Source: Cephaloticoccus capnophilus (GTDB taxonomy: Bacteria > Verrucomicrobiota > Verrucomicrobiia > Opitutales > Opitutaceae). Taken from it: DNA of 58,515 nucleotides. Location of the stretch: contig NZ_LSZP01000053.1 of NCBI RefSeq assembly GCF_001580045.1, positions 1-58,515 on the forward strand, in the 5' to 3' direction. The notes below the pieces were generated by a model. That model was not told the origin of the DNA. It saw only the letters and a program-made list of their open reading frames with translations, and did no database searches. The number at the start of each line of letters is the position of its first letter. Positions within the stretch are counted from its first letter, which is position 1. The position numbers and the translations under genes are program-made. Below, in pieces: positions 39,183 to 48,029 of the stretch.

Positions 39183-39759
39183 CGGCGAGCGTGCGCAGCA
39201 CACGTGAGTGGCGAGCCGCGCTGATACGCTTTTTCCCACTCCGCGTGGGGTACTTTTCCACTGCGCGTGGGGCGGCGGTCAGTGACCGCTTCCATTCAAT
39301 TTGGGATTTCGCATCGCGCTATCGCGCGAAAGCGAAATCCCTAATTTGAAAGCATTCCCCCCTGTCGCGTTGCGACAGGGAGAGTAGTAAAAGGGAAAGT
39401 TGAGTGATAACCCGTTTGGGCGAGGTGGGAAAAATCACGAAAAAATCCACGTTCCAAAGTTTGGGATCCTTTTCACAGAGCCGCTTGGCTGCTGTGCGAA
39501 TGCACGGCAACCAAGCGGCTCTGTAAATGGGTGCAGCGACACGCTGCCGCCCCACGCGCAGTGGAGGTCTGTGACCTCTGACACTGACCTCGCGGGCGGT
39601 TGTGGACCGTCCCTTTGGGCGTTTTTTTTGTGTCTGATTTTGTGCGAATAAGTGGAGGCGGGCGGTCGATCTTTCCAGAGCGGGAAAGGCACAAAAACAG
39701 GATGTGAATAACTTATTAGTAAGTAAGTGGGACTTTATGGCCTATGGAGTTGACGCTTG
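39183..39759. other. Gene-free spacer holding repeat copy 4, upstream of the dcw cluster
   Basis: Contains the left outer arm (39220-39236), a solo end-like motif CCACTCCGCGTGG (39236-39248), and the repeat (39258-39564). A small hairpin GAGGTC/GACCTC follows (39564-39578), then CCC/GGG before T8 near 39611-39629, which could be a weak terminator. The AT-rich part 39700-39730 probably holds the promoter of the division cluster, but no clear -35/-10 pair was identified. Confidence 0.5.
39258..39564 (-). repeat. Dispersed modular palindromic repeat, copy 4 (inverted)
   Basis: Reverse-oriented relative to copies 1-3. Ends CCACTGCGCGTGG (39258-39270) and CCACGCGCAGTGG (39552-39564). In plus-strand order: type-b hairpin (about 39275-39289), hairpin iv (about 39298-39347, imperfect), CCCTGTCGC/GCGACAGGG (39360-39380), core (about 39381-39472), hairpin i (39475-39524) and a type-a end (about 39528-39551). 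Hairpin i has a wholly different outer stem from copies 2 and 3 (ACAGAGCCGC pairing with GCGGCTCTGT instead of CCGAACGC with GCGTTCGG), yet is fully paired. The core is its most diverged part. Confidence 0.92.
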
Positions 39760-39794
39760 TGGGGGAAAAGGGGATGGATTGGGGCACTTTGGGG
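39760..39794 (+). promoter_or_regulatory. MraZ operator: four G-rich repeats at exact 10-bp spacing
   Basis: TGGGG starts at 39760, GGGGA at 39770, TGGGG at 39780 and TGGGG at 39790. These are TGGGN-type boxes each separated by 5 nt, the arrangement known for the MraZ autorepressor binding site ahead of dcw clusters. It ends 21 bp before the proposed mraZ start, which supports that start and suggests self-regulation of the whole cluster. A further TGGGA lies at 39728. Confidence 0.8.
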
Positions 39795-39815
39795 CGCTTG
39801 AAGCCCCGCTTCACC

Positions 39816-40268
39816 ATGTCTGCAACACTCGCTCCGCATTATACGGGCCTTTTTAGGCACGCGCTGGACGACAAGAATCGGCTCACGATTCCGTCGGCGT
39901 GGCGTTTTGCGCATGGAACAGACGATGTGTTTTTGGCGACGCCGCACCCGGAGGGATACATCGCGGTGTTGCCGCCGGCGGAGGTGCAAAAGCTGTACGA
40001 CAAGATTGCGGGGATGGCCCTGAGCGATGGGCTTGGGCAGGATTTCGTGGCGCGGTTTTTCGCGCAGACGCAGTCGCTGTGGTTCGACAAGTCGGGCCGG
40101 ATCAGCCTCGGCGCGGGCCTGCTTGAGCATGCGGGGATCGCGAAGGACGCCGTCCTCGTCGGCAGTCTTACCAAGTTTAACATCTACACCCCCGAGCGTT
40201 GGGAGCGCGTCGAAGCGCGAACCTCGGGCGAAAACTTCGGCGACATCATGCGTCGCCTCGGGCTCTGA
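39816..40268 (+). CDS. mraZ: Transcriptional regulator MraZ
   Basis: DNA-binding, AbrB-like ring protein that represses the dcw operon. From the ATG at 39816 the product is 150 residues (family 140-155). It holds the two half-sites of the fold: HALDDKNRLTIPSAWRF (about 14-30) and FDKSGRISLGAGLLEHAGI (about 92-110). This is the DxKGR-type signature, here DDKNR and DKSGR. GSLTKFNIYTPERWE closes the fold. An in-frame start at 39744 would run through the operator and add 24 residues, so it is unlikely. Confidence 0.9.
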   Translation: MSATLAPHYTGLFRHALDDKNRLTIPSAWRFAHGTDDVFLATPHPEGYIAVLPPAEVQKLYDKIAGMALSDGLGQDFVARFFAQTQSLWFDKSGRISLGAGLLEHAGIAKDAVLVGSLTKFNIYTPERWERVEARTSGENFGDIMRRLGL

Positions 40269-40283
40269 CGCACCGCGACTGCC

Positions 40284-41354
40284 ATGCCACACGCGTCAAA
40301 ACTATCACTTACAAAGCAGGCGCGCGCAGAGCGGGCCGAGCCGTCGAGTGCCTTGTCGCATCAGCCCGTGCTCTTACGCGAGGTGTTGGCCCTTTTGGCG
40401 AAGCACACTGCGGCGAGTGGGGCTGCTGATGCGGACGCGGACTTGGACGTAGAGCCGACTTTCCTCGATTGCACCTTTGGCGGGGGAGGGCACTCGCGTG
40501 CGATTTTGCAAACATTCCCCACAAGCCGCCTCGTTGCGCTCGATCGCGATCCGAGCGCGTCGCTTCGTGCGGCGCAGCTGGGTGAAACGTTTGGCGATCG
40601 GTTTGCGTTAATCGACTCGGACTTTGGCCGCTTGGCCGCGCTGCGCGACGAAGGCCGCCAAGGCCGCCTCCCGTCTTTCCCGCGCCGCGCGCCTTCTGGG
40701 TTTTGTGGGATACTCTTCGATCTTGGGCTTTCGTCGTTCCAACTCGACGAGGTCGAGCGCGGGTTTTCGTTTCGATATGACGCGCCGGCAGACATGCGGA
40801 TGGACCCGCGCAAGGGCGTTTCGGCTGCGCAATGGTTGGAGGACGCGAGCGAGGCCGAGCTTGTGCGGGCGATTCGTGATTATGGCGAGGAGCCCTGCTG
40901 GCGGCGCGTCGTCGCCGCGCTACTCGCCGCGCGCGGCACGGGAGCACTTGCGCGCACGCAGTCGCTGGCCGAGACGATCGCCGCAGCGATACCGGCGCGC
41001 TTGCGACACACGATGAAGCTGCATCCGGCGACCCGCGCGTTTCAGGGGATTCGCATCGCAGTAAATGACGAGCTGGGTGCGCTTGAGCGCGCGCTGCCGG
41101 TCGCCTTCGAGCTGCTCGCGGCGGGCGGCGTGCTCGCGGTGATTAGCTTTCATTCGCTGGAGGACAGGCCGGTGAAGCACTTTTTCCGCCGCCTTTGCGG
41201 CCAACCCGTGGACGCGCGTGATGCGCGTCCGCAAGACCTGCGCCCGCGCTACGCCGAGCCGCTGACGCGCAGGCCGATCACCCCGAGCGAGCCCGAGCTC
41301 GCCGCCAACCCGCGCAGCCGCAGTGCGAAGCTACGCGCCATCCGCAAAGACTAA
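40284..41354 (+). CDS. rsmH: 16S rRNA (cytosine-1402-N4)-methyltransferase
   Basis: Methylates C1402 in the ribosomal decoding centre. 356 residues: [13 protein letters not shown], the SAM motif [37 protein letters not shown], the helical insertion domain, [18 protein letters not shown] and the ending [16 protein letters not shown]. About 40 extra N-terminal and loop residues are hydrophilic. The ATG lies 15 bp after mraZ, second gene of the cluster as usual. Confidence 0.95.
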   Translation: MPHASKLSLTKQARAERAEPSSALSHQPVLLREVLALLAKHTAASGAADADADLDVEPTFLDCTFGGGGHSRAILQTFPTSRLVALDRDPSASLRAAQLGETFGDRFALIDSDFGRLAALRDEGRQGRLPSFPRRAPSGFCGILFDLGLSSFQLDEVERGFSFRYDAPADMRMDPRKGVSAAQWLEDASEAELVRAIRDYGEEPCWRRVVAALLAARGTGALARTQSLAETIAAAIPARLRHTMKLHPATRAFQGIRIAVNDELGALERALPVAFELLAAGGVLAVISFHSLEDRPVKHFFRRLCGQPVDARDARPQDLRPRYAEPLTRRPITPSEPELAANPRSRSAKLRAIRKD

Positions 41355-41395
41355 CCGACTGCTGTTTACCGCCGTTCCTGCAGTCCGCTCCCACT

Positions 41396-41857
41396 ATGAA
41401 AAACGACACCCAAGCTTTCGCGAATCAGTTACTCATCACCACGCTCGTTATGATAGTCCTCACCGGCTCGATCGGGATGGGCACCGTGTGGATGCGTCAC
41501 CAAATCTCCACTACGGCCAATCACACAAAGGTGCTGCACGCGCGGCTTACGGAGACCGAGCGGTTAATCAACTCGACTCGCGCCGATGTCGAGCGCGCGC
41601 AAGACCCGGCCATGCTCAAGCTCCTTAACGCGCAATGGCGGCTCGGGCTCGTGCCGCCCGACCCGCAGAAGACGGCGACGCTCGACGAGATGCCCGTCCC
41701 GTATCTTGCCGCGAAGCACAACCGCGAACTCTTCGGCAGCGACGGTGACGACGCGTATTTTCGCGCAGACGCGGGCGACGTCTCCCGCTCTTCCCGTCCT
41801 GTCCCACAGGCGACCACTGTATCGTTTAGAGGCGTGCCCGTGCGGCGCGGTAACTGA
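41396..41857 (+). CDS. ftsL: FtsL-like cell division membrane protein
   Basis: 153 residues. One membrane helix (LLITTLVMIVLTGSIGMGTVWM, about 12-33), then a coiled-coil segment (HTKVLHARLTETERLINSTRADVERAQD) and a proline-rich, poorly conserved tail. FtsL proteins diverge too far for motif proof. The call rests on topology, size and the position between rsmH and ftsI. In other bacteria FtsL joins FtsB and FtsQ to activate the septal synthase. Confidence 0.75.
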   Translation: MKNDTQAFANQLLITTLVMIVLTGSIGMGTVWMRHQISTTANHTKVLHARLTETERLINSTRADVERAQDPAMLKLLNAQWRLGLVPPDPQKTATLDEMPVPYLAAKHNRELFGSDGDDAYFRADAGDVSRSSRPVPQATTVSFRGVPVRRGN

Positions 41858-41859
41858 AA

Positions 41860-43713
41860 ATGGCGCGCCGTGGCTTCACCTCCAACTATCGGGTCGTCCT
41901 GCTCGCCGCAGTCGTCTTTGCGTGCTTGGGCGGGGTAGGGACGCGGCTGGTCTTTCTGCACATCATCGACCGGGGGAAGCTGCTGGGCTACATCGAGCAA
42001 GTGCGCCGCCAAGTGGTCGTCGAACCCGCGCGGCGCGGCAATATTTACGATGCGCATCAGCACCTGCTGGCTACGAATCAGTCAGTCTACACACTGGGTG
42101 TAGACCCTCAGGTTTTGCGCGAGAGCGACCGCGAGAAATGGCCTGAGCTCGCTGCGCTGCTCGGGCTGCCGTACGCGCAACTGGAGCGCGTGCTCACGCT
42201 GCGGACGCGGCCAATCCAAACCGCCGCGAGCGACTCGGCGACTGCGAGCGCAGCGGCGGCGAGCGTAGTTAATCGTCCGATACGCTGGGCAAAGCTGCGC
42301 GAAGATATCGACGAGGCGACTTATGAGAAAATCCGCTCGCTCGGCATAAAGGGCGTTTACGGAAACCGTGTGTTTCGCCGCGTGTATCCGCACAACGCGT
42401 TGGCCGCTCACCTCGTCGGTTACGTGAACAAGGAGGGCACCGCTGCCGCCGGAGTTGAGGCGTATGCCGATTTTTACCTGCGCGGGCAGGACGGTTGGCG
42501 TGAGGGCGAGCGCGATGGTGCGCGGCGCGAGCTGGCCCAGTTTCGCACGCGCGAGGTCGCGCCGACGAACGGTTACAACGTCGTCCTCTCGACCGACATC
42601 ATCGTGCAGCACCTAGTCGAGGAAGAGCTGGCGCGAATCGCCCGCGAGTTACGCCCCGACAAGGCGACGATCATCGTCAGCGACGCGCGCACGGGCTTCA
42701 TCCTCGGCATGGGCAATTACCCGAGCTTCGACCTCAACGCCTACGGCCAGGCGCCGCTCGATGTGCAGCGCAACTTTGCGATTACCGACCAGATCGACCC
42801 TGGCTCGACCTTTAAAATCGTGCCGGCTGCCGCTGCGCTAAACGAAAAACTCGTGCGGCCCGATACGCGCTTCGACTGCTCGACTGAGCAAATCGAGTAT
42901 CGCGGGCGGATGCTGCGAGCGATGCCCGACACGCACCGCTACGATCAGCCCTTAAGCGTTGCCGAGATTATTAGCCGCTCCAGCAACATCGGCGCCGCGC
43001 GGCTCGGGATGCTGCTCGGCGAAGAGCGCCTTTACGACTACGCGCGGGCTTTTGGCTTTGGAGAAAAATCCGGCTTTCCCTTTGGCGGCGAGATTAGCGG
43101 GCAGCTCAATCCGGTGAAGCAGTGGAGTGCGATAGACATCACGCGCATCCCTGCTGGCTACAGTGTATCGGCGACTCCGCTACAGGTGCACTACGCGATG
43201 GGCGTCATCGCGAGCGGCGGGGAGTTGCTGCGCCCGCAGATTATCGCGCAAGTCCGCGATGCGTCGGGCGAGGTCGTCTACAGTTTTGATAGGGCAGTGC
43301 GCCGCCGTGTGATTAGCCCGGCCACTGCACGCGAGATGGCGCGGATGCTTCAGGCTGTGGCTGCGCCCGGCGGCACCGCGCGCGAGGCCGCAATCCCCGG
43401 CTACGAAGTCGCGGGCAAAACGGGCACTGCGCAAAAGCTCGTCAACGGCCGTTACTCGAACCGCGCACACGTCGGCTCTTTCGTTGGCTTTTTCCCTGCG
43501 AGCCGTCCCGAAGTCGTGATCTCGGTGATCGTCGATAACGCGCGCCTGCCCAATGGCCGCAGTGCTTACGGGCGCATCGTCGCCGCGCCCTCATTTAAGC
43601 GGATTGGCGAGCAGCTTGTCCAATACCTCGACATCAAACCAACGAATGGCCCGGGCTCGGTCGCGCCTGTTTCGCCTCGGCCACTTTTTAGCCTACAAGG
43701 AGCCACCCAGTGA
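41860..43713 (+). CDS. ftsI: Septal peptidoglycan transpeptidase FtsI (class B PBP)
   Basis: Crosslinks peptidoglycan at the division site. 617 residues: a cytoplasmic tail and membrane helix (VVLLAAVVFACLGGVGTRLVF), a pedestal domain starting RRQVVVEPARRGNIYDAHQHLLA, and a transpeptidase domain with Ser316 in PGSTFK (SxxK), SSN at 374-376 and K520 in GKTGTAQ (KTG). A Ser/Ala-rich insert lies at about 123-138. It starts 2 bp after ftsL. murE begins 170 bp after its stop. Confidence 0.95.
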   Translation: MARRGFTSNYRVVLLAAVVFACLGGVGTRLVFLHIIDRGKLLGYIEQVRRQVVVEPARRGNIYDAHQHLLATNQSVYTLGVDPQVLRESDREKWPELAALLGLPYAQLERVLTLRTRPIQTAASDSATASAAAASVVNRPIRWAKLREDIDEATYEKIRSLGIKGVYGNRVFRRVYPHNALAAHLVGYVNKEGTAAAGVEAYADFYLRGQDGWREGERDGARRELAQFRTREVAPTNGYNVVLSTDIIVQHLVEEELARIARELRPDKATIIVSDARTGFILGMGNYPSFDLNAYGQAPLDVQRNFAITDQIDPGSTFKIVPAAAALNEKLVRPDTRFDCSTEQIEYRGRMLRAMPDTHRYDQPLSVAEIISRSSNIGAARLGMLLGEERLYDYARAFGFGEKSGFPFGGEISGQLNPVKQWSAIDITRIPAGYSVSATPLQVHYAMGVIASGGELLRPQIIAQVRDASGEVVYSFDRAVRRRVISPATAREMARMLQAVAAPGGTAREAAIPGYEVAGKTGTAQKLVNGRYSNRAHVGSFVGFFPASRPEVVISVIVDNARLPNGRSAYGRIVAAPSFKRIGEQLVQYLDIKPTNGPGSVAPVSPRPLFSLQGATQ

Positions 43714-43883
43714 TTGGCTATCTCTCCCAAAACTTCCCACTTATCCATGCCTTTGCGCCACGGACTGACTCGCCTCTACGGTTGGTCGCTCCGAGTCGCC
43801 ACCACACCCAAACGAGACCCTCAAAGCCCTCCGACCCGAATCGAATCAAAAACGGCGTAGGCAAAACCCTCGTTAGAAACCGC

Positions 43884-45389
43884 ATGACCAAATCCGCTCC
43901 CAAACTTTCCGATTTTCTAAAGCCCGATGAAATCCAAGCGCACAAAGGCTCGCTGGATTGTCCGATTTCGGGGCTTGTGATGGACAGTCGCCGCGTGGTG
44001 CCGGGCTCCGTGTTTTTTGCGCTGCCCGGGCGGCGCAGCGATGGGGTGCAGTTTATCGACGAGGCGATTTCGCGCGGGGCAGTCGCCATCGTCGCCCAAA
44101 AGCTTCCCGGGCTCGTGCCGAGTAAGTTAACCTACGTGCAAGTGGCCGATCCGCGCGTCGTCCTCGCGCGTGTGGCGCAGCGGTATTACGGCCACCCCGA
44201 CCGCGCACTGTCGGCGATTGGCGTCACGGGCACTAATGGCAAGACGACCGTCACGCACCTCGTGAAGCACCTGCTCGACACGCCGAAGCAGCGCGTGGGG
44301 CTGATTGGCACGATTCACTACGACCTGGGCGCACGCACAGTGCCTAGCTTTCGGACTACGCCCGAATCACTCGATGTTTACGGGATGCTCGCGCAGATGC
44401 GTGACGCGGGCTGTGCGCAAGTCGCGATGGAGGTCAGCTCTCATGGCATAGACCAGCACCGCGTGCTCGGGCTCGGCTTCGAAGTCGGGGTTTTCAGCAA
44501 TCTTACCCGCGACCACCTCGATTATCACGACGGACTGGAGGATTATTTTAAGGTCAAAGCGCGTTTCTTTACGGGCGAGTTGGGCACCGCGCCCAAAATC
44601 GCCGTGATCAATACCGACGATGCTTACGGCCAACGGCTCACCGCGATGCTCCCCGAAACTGTGAGGCTGGTGACGTATGGCGAAAACCCGGACGCGATGA
44701 TTCGCGCGGAGGCGGTCGAGCTCGGGTTTAAAACGACGCGGCTACGGCTCGTCTGGCCCGAGGGGACTTGCGAAGTGACCTCGCCGCTCATCGGTCGCTA
44801 TAACGTGAGCAACCTCCTTGCTGCCGCTGCGGTTGCGTGGAGCACGGGCCTGGACTTGCGCAAGTGCCTCGCCCGGCTGGCGAGCTTCAAAGGTGTGCCG
44901 GGCCGCATGGAGCAGGTCGAGGCCGGGCAAGCCTACAGCGTCCTGGTCGATTACGCGCACACTGACGATGCGTTGCGCAATGCGCTGGGTATGCTCCGCG
45001 CCATTACGCCCGGGCGCTTGATGGTCGTCTTCGGTTGTGGCGGGCAGCGCGACCGTGCCAAACGCCCACTCATGACGGCGGCAGTGCAAGAGTTTGCCGA
45101 CTTCGCGTTTGCCACCGCGGACAATCCGCGCGGCGAAGCGCTCACTCAAATTTTCAAAGACATGGAGGCGGGCGTTAGCGATGCGGCGCGGATCACTTGG
45201 ATAGACGATCGCCGCCGCGCAATCAGCCTCGCGCTCGATGCCTGCAAAGCGGGTGACTGCCTGCTCGTCGCGGGCAAAGGACACGAGAGTTACCAGGAGT
45301 TTGCCGATACCGTTATCCCCTTCGACGACCGCAAAACCGTCCGCGAACTCATCGCGATAAAGGCCCTTAAGCACGGAGGCGCGGCGTGA
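43884..45389 (+). CDS. murE: UDP-MurNAc-L-Ala-D-Glu : meso-diaminopimelate ligase
   Basis: Adds the third stem-peptide residue in the cytoplasm. 501 residues from the ATG at 43884: VMDSRRVVPGSVFFALPG, ATP site GVTGTNGKTTVTHL, FSNLTRDHLDYHDG (carbamylated-Lys region follows as YFKVKARFF), and DNPR near 413. DNPR is the signature that selects meso-diaminopimelate over lysine. An in-frame GTG at 43710 overlaps the ftsI stop, but the extra 58 residues look non-coding. The 170-bp gap shows no other feature. Confidence 0.95.
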   Translation: MTKSAPKLSDFLKPDEIQAHKGSLDCPISGLVMDSRRVVPGSVFFALPGRRSDGVQFIDEAISRGAVAIVAQKLPGLVPSKLTYVQVADPRVVLARVAQRYYGHPDRALSAIGVTGTNGKTTVTHLVKHLLDTPKQRVGLIGTIHYDLGARTVPSFRTTPESLDVYGMLAQMRDAGCAQVAMEVSSHGIDQHRVLGLGFEVGVFSNLTRDHLDYHDGLEDYFKVKARFFTGELGTAPKIAVINTDDAYGQRLTAMLPETVRLVTYGENPDAMIRAEAVELGFKTTRLRLVWPEGTCEVTSPLIGRYNVSNLLAAAAVAWSTGLDLRKCLARLASFKGVPGRMEQVEAGQAYSVLVDYAHTDDALRNALGMLRAITPGRLMVVFGCGGQRDRAKRPLMTAAVQEFADFAFATADNPRGEALTQIFKDMEAGVSDAARITWIDDRRRAISLALDACKAGDCLLVAGKGHESYQEFADTVIPFDDRKTVRELIAIKALKHGGAA

Positions 45390-46795
45390 CGAGTTTCGAT
45401 GCAGCCGAACTAGCACAGTGGGCTCAGGCGAGTTGGACGCGGTTTCCCGGCGGGGGGCTGGGCGGCTTCGGAATCGACACGCGGCAGCTTCGGCCCGGGC
45501 AAATCTTCGTCGCGCTGAAAACCGAAAACCGCGACGGGCACGACTACCTCGCTGCGGCGGCGCAAGCGGGGGCGGCTGCCGCACTCGTGGCCCGTGCAGA
45601 CGCGTCGATCGACCTGCCGCAACTCGTCGTCGAGGGCGGCGACACGCGCGGCGGTAGTCGTGGCGGCGATACGCTACGCGCGTTTCAGCAGATCGCCCAA
45701 AAGCACCGAGAGAAGTTTCAAGCCGCGGGCGGGCGAGTGATCGGCATCACCGGCAGCGTGGGTAAGACCTCGACCAAGAATTTATTGGCCGCGCTGCTCG
45801 GTGCACAGAGCGGGCAGGGCGACCGTGTGCTCGCGACGGAGGGTAATCTTAACAACCATCTCGGCGTGCCGCTGACGCTCACGCGGATCGACGCTGCGCG
45901 GCATCGCTTTGCCGTGATTGAGGCCGGGATTGGCGGTCCGGGTGAGATGGCGCCGCTTGCGCAAATGATCGGGCCTGATGTGGCGATTGTCACAGCAGTC
46001 GCCGCCGCCCATCTCGCCGAGCTCGGTGACATCGACGGAGTCGCGCGAGAGAAGGCGATTCTCGCGGCACATGTCCGGGCGGAGGGCGTCGCGATTTTCC
46101 CCGCTCCACTCGGTGACTTTGAGGCCTTTCGCTCATCGAAAACGCAGCGGATTGATGAGGGGACTTTTGGCGGACTGACTCGCGAGTTTACGCTTCCCAC
46201 TCTTTCGGCAGGCATGGCGCAGAATGCACGGCTGGCGATTCGCGCCGCGCTCTACTTAGGCGTCGCGCCTGCGCAGATTCAGGCTCGGCTCAAGGCGTGG
46301 TCGCCTGCGCCGCTGCGCGGACAAACGCTTAGCGAGCCAGACGGGCGTTTCCTTTATCTGGATTGCTACAATGCGAATCCGGCGTCGATGGCGGATGCGC
46401 TCGATGCCTTTTATGCGCAGGCTCCCGAGGCCTTACCGCGTGTGTTTGTCTTGGGCGGGATGGAGGAGCTGGGCGAGCGCTCAGCGATGTTTCACCGTGC
46501 GCTGGGCCGCTCGCTGCGGCTGCGCGCGCAAGATCGCGCTTACGCGCTTGGCGACGAGGCGGAGGCATTGCGCACGGGCGCGCTCGAAGGCGGCCAAGTC
46601 ACGCCCGAACAAATCAGGGTCGTGGAGACGCTCGACTCGCTTCGCGCGAAAATCGCCGACTTTCGCGGTGCGCTCTTTCTCAAAGGCAGCCGCCGCTATC
46701 GCTTAGAAGACTTAGTCGCGCCTGAGGGCTCCACTGCTGGGAGCCCAAACGACGCAGCCACCACGAATAACCTGTCCGAGGCGACACGCCTCTAA
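45386..46795 (+). CDS. murF: UDP-MurNAc-tripeptide : D-alanyl-D-alanine ligase
   Basis: Completes the UDP-MurNAc-pentapeptide. 469 residues: GIDTRQLRPGQIFVALK, ATP site GITGSVGKTSTKN (Ser instead of the common Thr after Gly), ATEGNLNNHLGVPLTL, and C-terminal DCYNANPASMADALDAF and VLGGMEELGE. A Gly/Arg/Asp-rich insert lies at about 83-93. The GTG start overlaps the murE stop (GTGA), implying translational coupling. Confidence 0.95.
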   Translation: MTSFDAAELAQWAQASWTRFPGGGLGGFGIDTRQLRPGQIFVALKTENRDGHDYLAAAAQAGAAAALVARADASIDLPQLVVEGGDTRGGSRGGDTLRAFQQIAQKHREKFQAAGGRVIGITGSVGKTSTKNLLAALLGAQSGQGDRVLATEGNLNNHLGVPLTLTRIDAARHRFAVIEAGIGGPGEMAPLAQMIGPDVAIVTAVAAAHLAELGDIDGVAREKAILAAHVRAEGVAIFPAPLGDFEAFRSSKTQRIDEGTFGGLTREFTLPTLSAGMAQNARLAIRAALYLGVAPAQIQARLKAWSPAPLRGQTLSEPDGRFLYLDCYNANPASMADALDAFYAQAPEALPRVFVLGGMEELGERSAMFHRALGRSLRLRAQDRAYALGDEAEALRTGALEGGQVTPEQIRVVETLDSLRAKIADFRGALFLKGSRRYRLEDLVAPEGSTAGSPNDAATTNNLSEATRL

Positions 46796-46826
46796 CCCTT
46801 ACTCGAATCCAAAACCAAGAACTGAA

Positions 46827-47939
46827 GTGCTTAGTTACCTCGCCAATTTTGAAGAGTATTTCGGCCCGCTGCGCTTGCTGCGGTATATCACTGTGCGCGC
46901 GTTTTTCGGCGCCGGCACGGCTCTCGTTATCGGGTTTCTGGTTGGGCCGTGGTTTATCCGAAAGTTCCGCGCGCTCAAAGTCGGCCAGCACTACGACGAT
47001 GACCGCACGGGCGACATAGCCACCCGCTTTGATAAGAAGAACACGCCGACGATGGGTGGGCTAATCATCTTCCTGTCGGTGTTCACGAGTGCGCTCTTGT
47101 GGGCGACGCCTAACGTGTGGGTGCTGGTGGCACTCTTCGTGTACGCGGCGCTGACGGTGGCGGGCTTTCGCGACGACTACCTAAAAGTCGTCCACCGCAA
47201 TCGGGCGGGCATCTCCTCTCGCGAAAAACTCCTCTGGCAATCGCTCGTCACGCTGATCGCGCTCGGGCTGCTGCTTTGCCATCCGCTGAGTGCCGCCAAA
47301 GTGCGCGAGCTTTGGGTGCCGTTTTTCAAAACTGCCGTCATCGCGCAAATGCCGTGGTGGCTCCTACTCGCCCTCATCTACCTGTGGGTGGTCGGCTTTA
47401 GTAATGCGATTAACCTGACCGACGGGCTTGATGGGCTGGCGGTCGGTTGCACGATTACGGTCGCGCTGGTTTTTGCGATTATGGCCTACGCGGCGGGCAA
47501 TGTGCGGATTAGCGATTATCTGCTTATTAGCTATGTGCCGGGCGTCGGCGAGCTGGCCGTCCTGTGCTCCGCCCTCATCGGTGCGTGCATGGCTTTCCTC
47601 TGGTATAACTCGCATCCAGCCGAGGTGTTTATGGGCGATACGGGCTCGCTCGCGTTGGGCGGGCTGATTGGCGTGATGGCCTTCATGATACACCAACCGG
47701 TGACGCTGATTATCGTCGGCGGGATTTTCGTCATGGAGGCCCTATCGGTCATCATGCAAGTCGGCTGGTTTAAATATACGCGGGCACGCGGCGGGGTGGG
47801 GCAGCGGCTCTTCCTGATGTCGCCTATCCACCACCATTTTCAAAAACTTGGCTGGCCAGAGTCGAAAGTCGTGCTGCGCTTTTGGGTGCTCTCGCTCGGC
47901 TTTGCACTGGCGGGGCTCGCCACACTGAAGCTTCGCTAA
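46827..47939 (+). CDS. mraY: Phospho-N-acetylmuramoyl-pentapeptide transferase
   Basis: Integral membrane enzyme making lipid I from UDP-MurNAc-pentapeptide and undecaprenyl phosphate. 370 residues, about ten membrane helices. Diagnostic segments: KKNTPTMGGLIIFLSV, FRDDYLKVVHRNRAGIS (Asp pair), NAINLTDGLDGLA, PAEVFMGDTGSLALGG and the loop motif MSPIHHHFQKLGWPESKVV. It starts with GTG at 46827, 31 bp after murF. Confidence 0.97.
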   Translation: MLSYLANFEEYFGPLRLLRYITVRAFFGAGTALVIGFLVGPWFIRKFRALKVGQHYDDDRTGDIATRFDKKNTPTMGGLIIFLSVFTSALLWATPNVWVLVALFVYAALTVAGFRDDYLKVVHRNRAGISSREKLLWQSLVTLIALGLLLCHPLSAAKVRELWVPFFKTAVIAQMPWWLLLALIYLWVVGFSNAINLTDGLDGLAVGCTITVALVFAIMAYAAGNVRISDYLLISYVPGVGELAVLCSALIGACMAFLWYNSHPAEVFMGDTGSLALGGLIGVMAFMIHQPVTLIIVGGIFVMEALSVIMQVGWFKYTRARGGVGQRLFLMSPIHHHFQKLGWPESKVVLRFWVLSLGFALAGLATLKLR

Positions 47940-48029
47940 GTCCTAATACCTAAACCCGAGAAAACAGAGACGCACACTCGATCTTTTATTTCTCCCAACC
48001 CCCCAAGAAACATCCGTTTTCCGCACTCC

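Noticed and set aside
43710-43883. N-terminal extension of MurE from a GTG overlapping the ftsI stop
   Set aside because: The extra 58 residues have no similarity to MurE; the conserved start fits ATG 43884.
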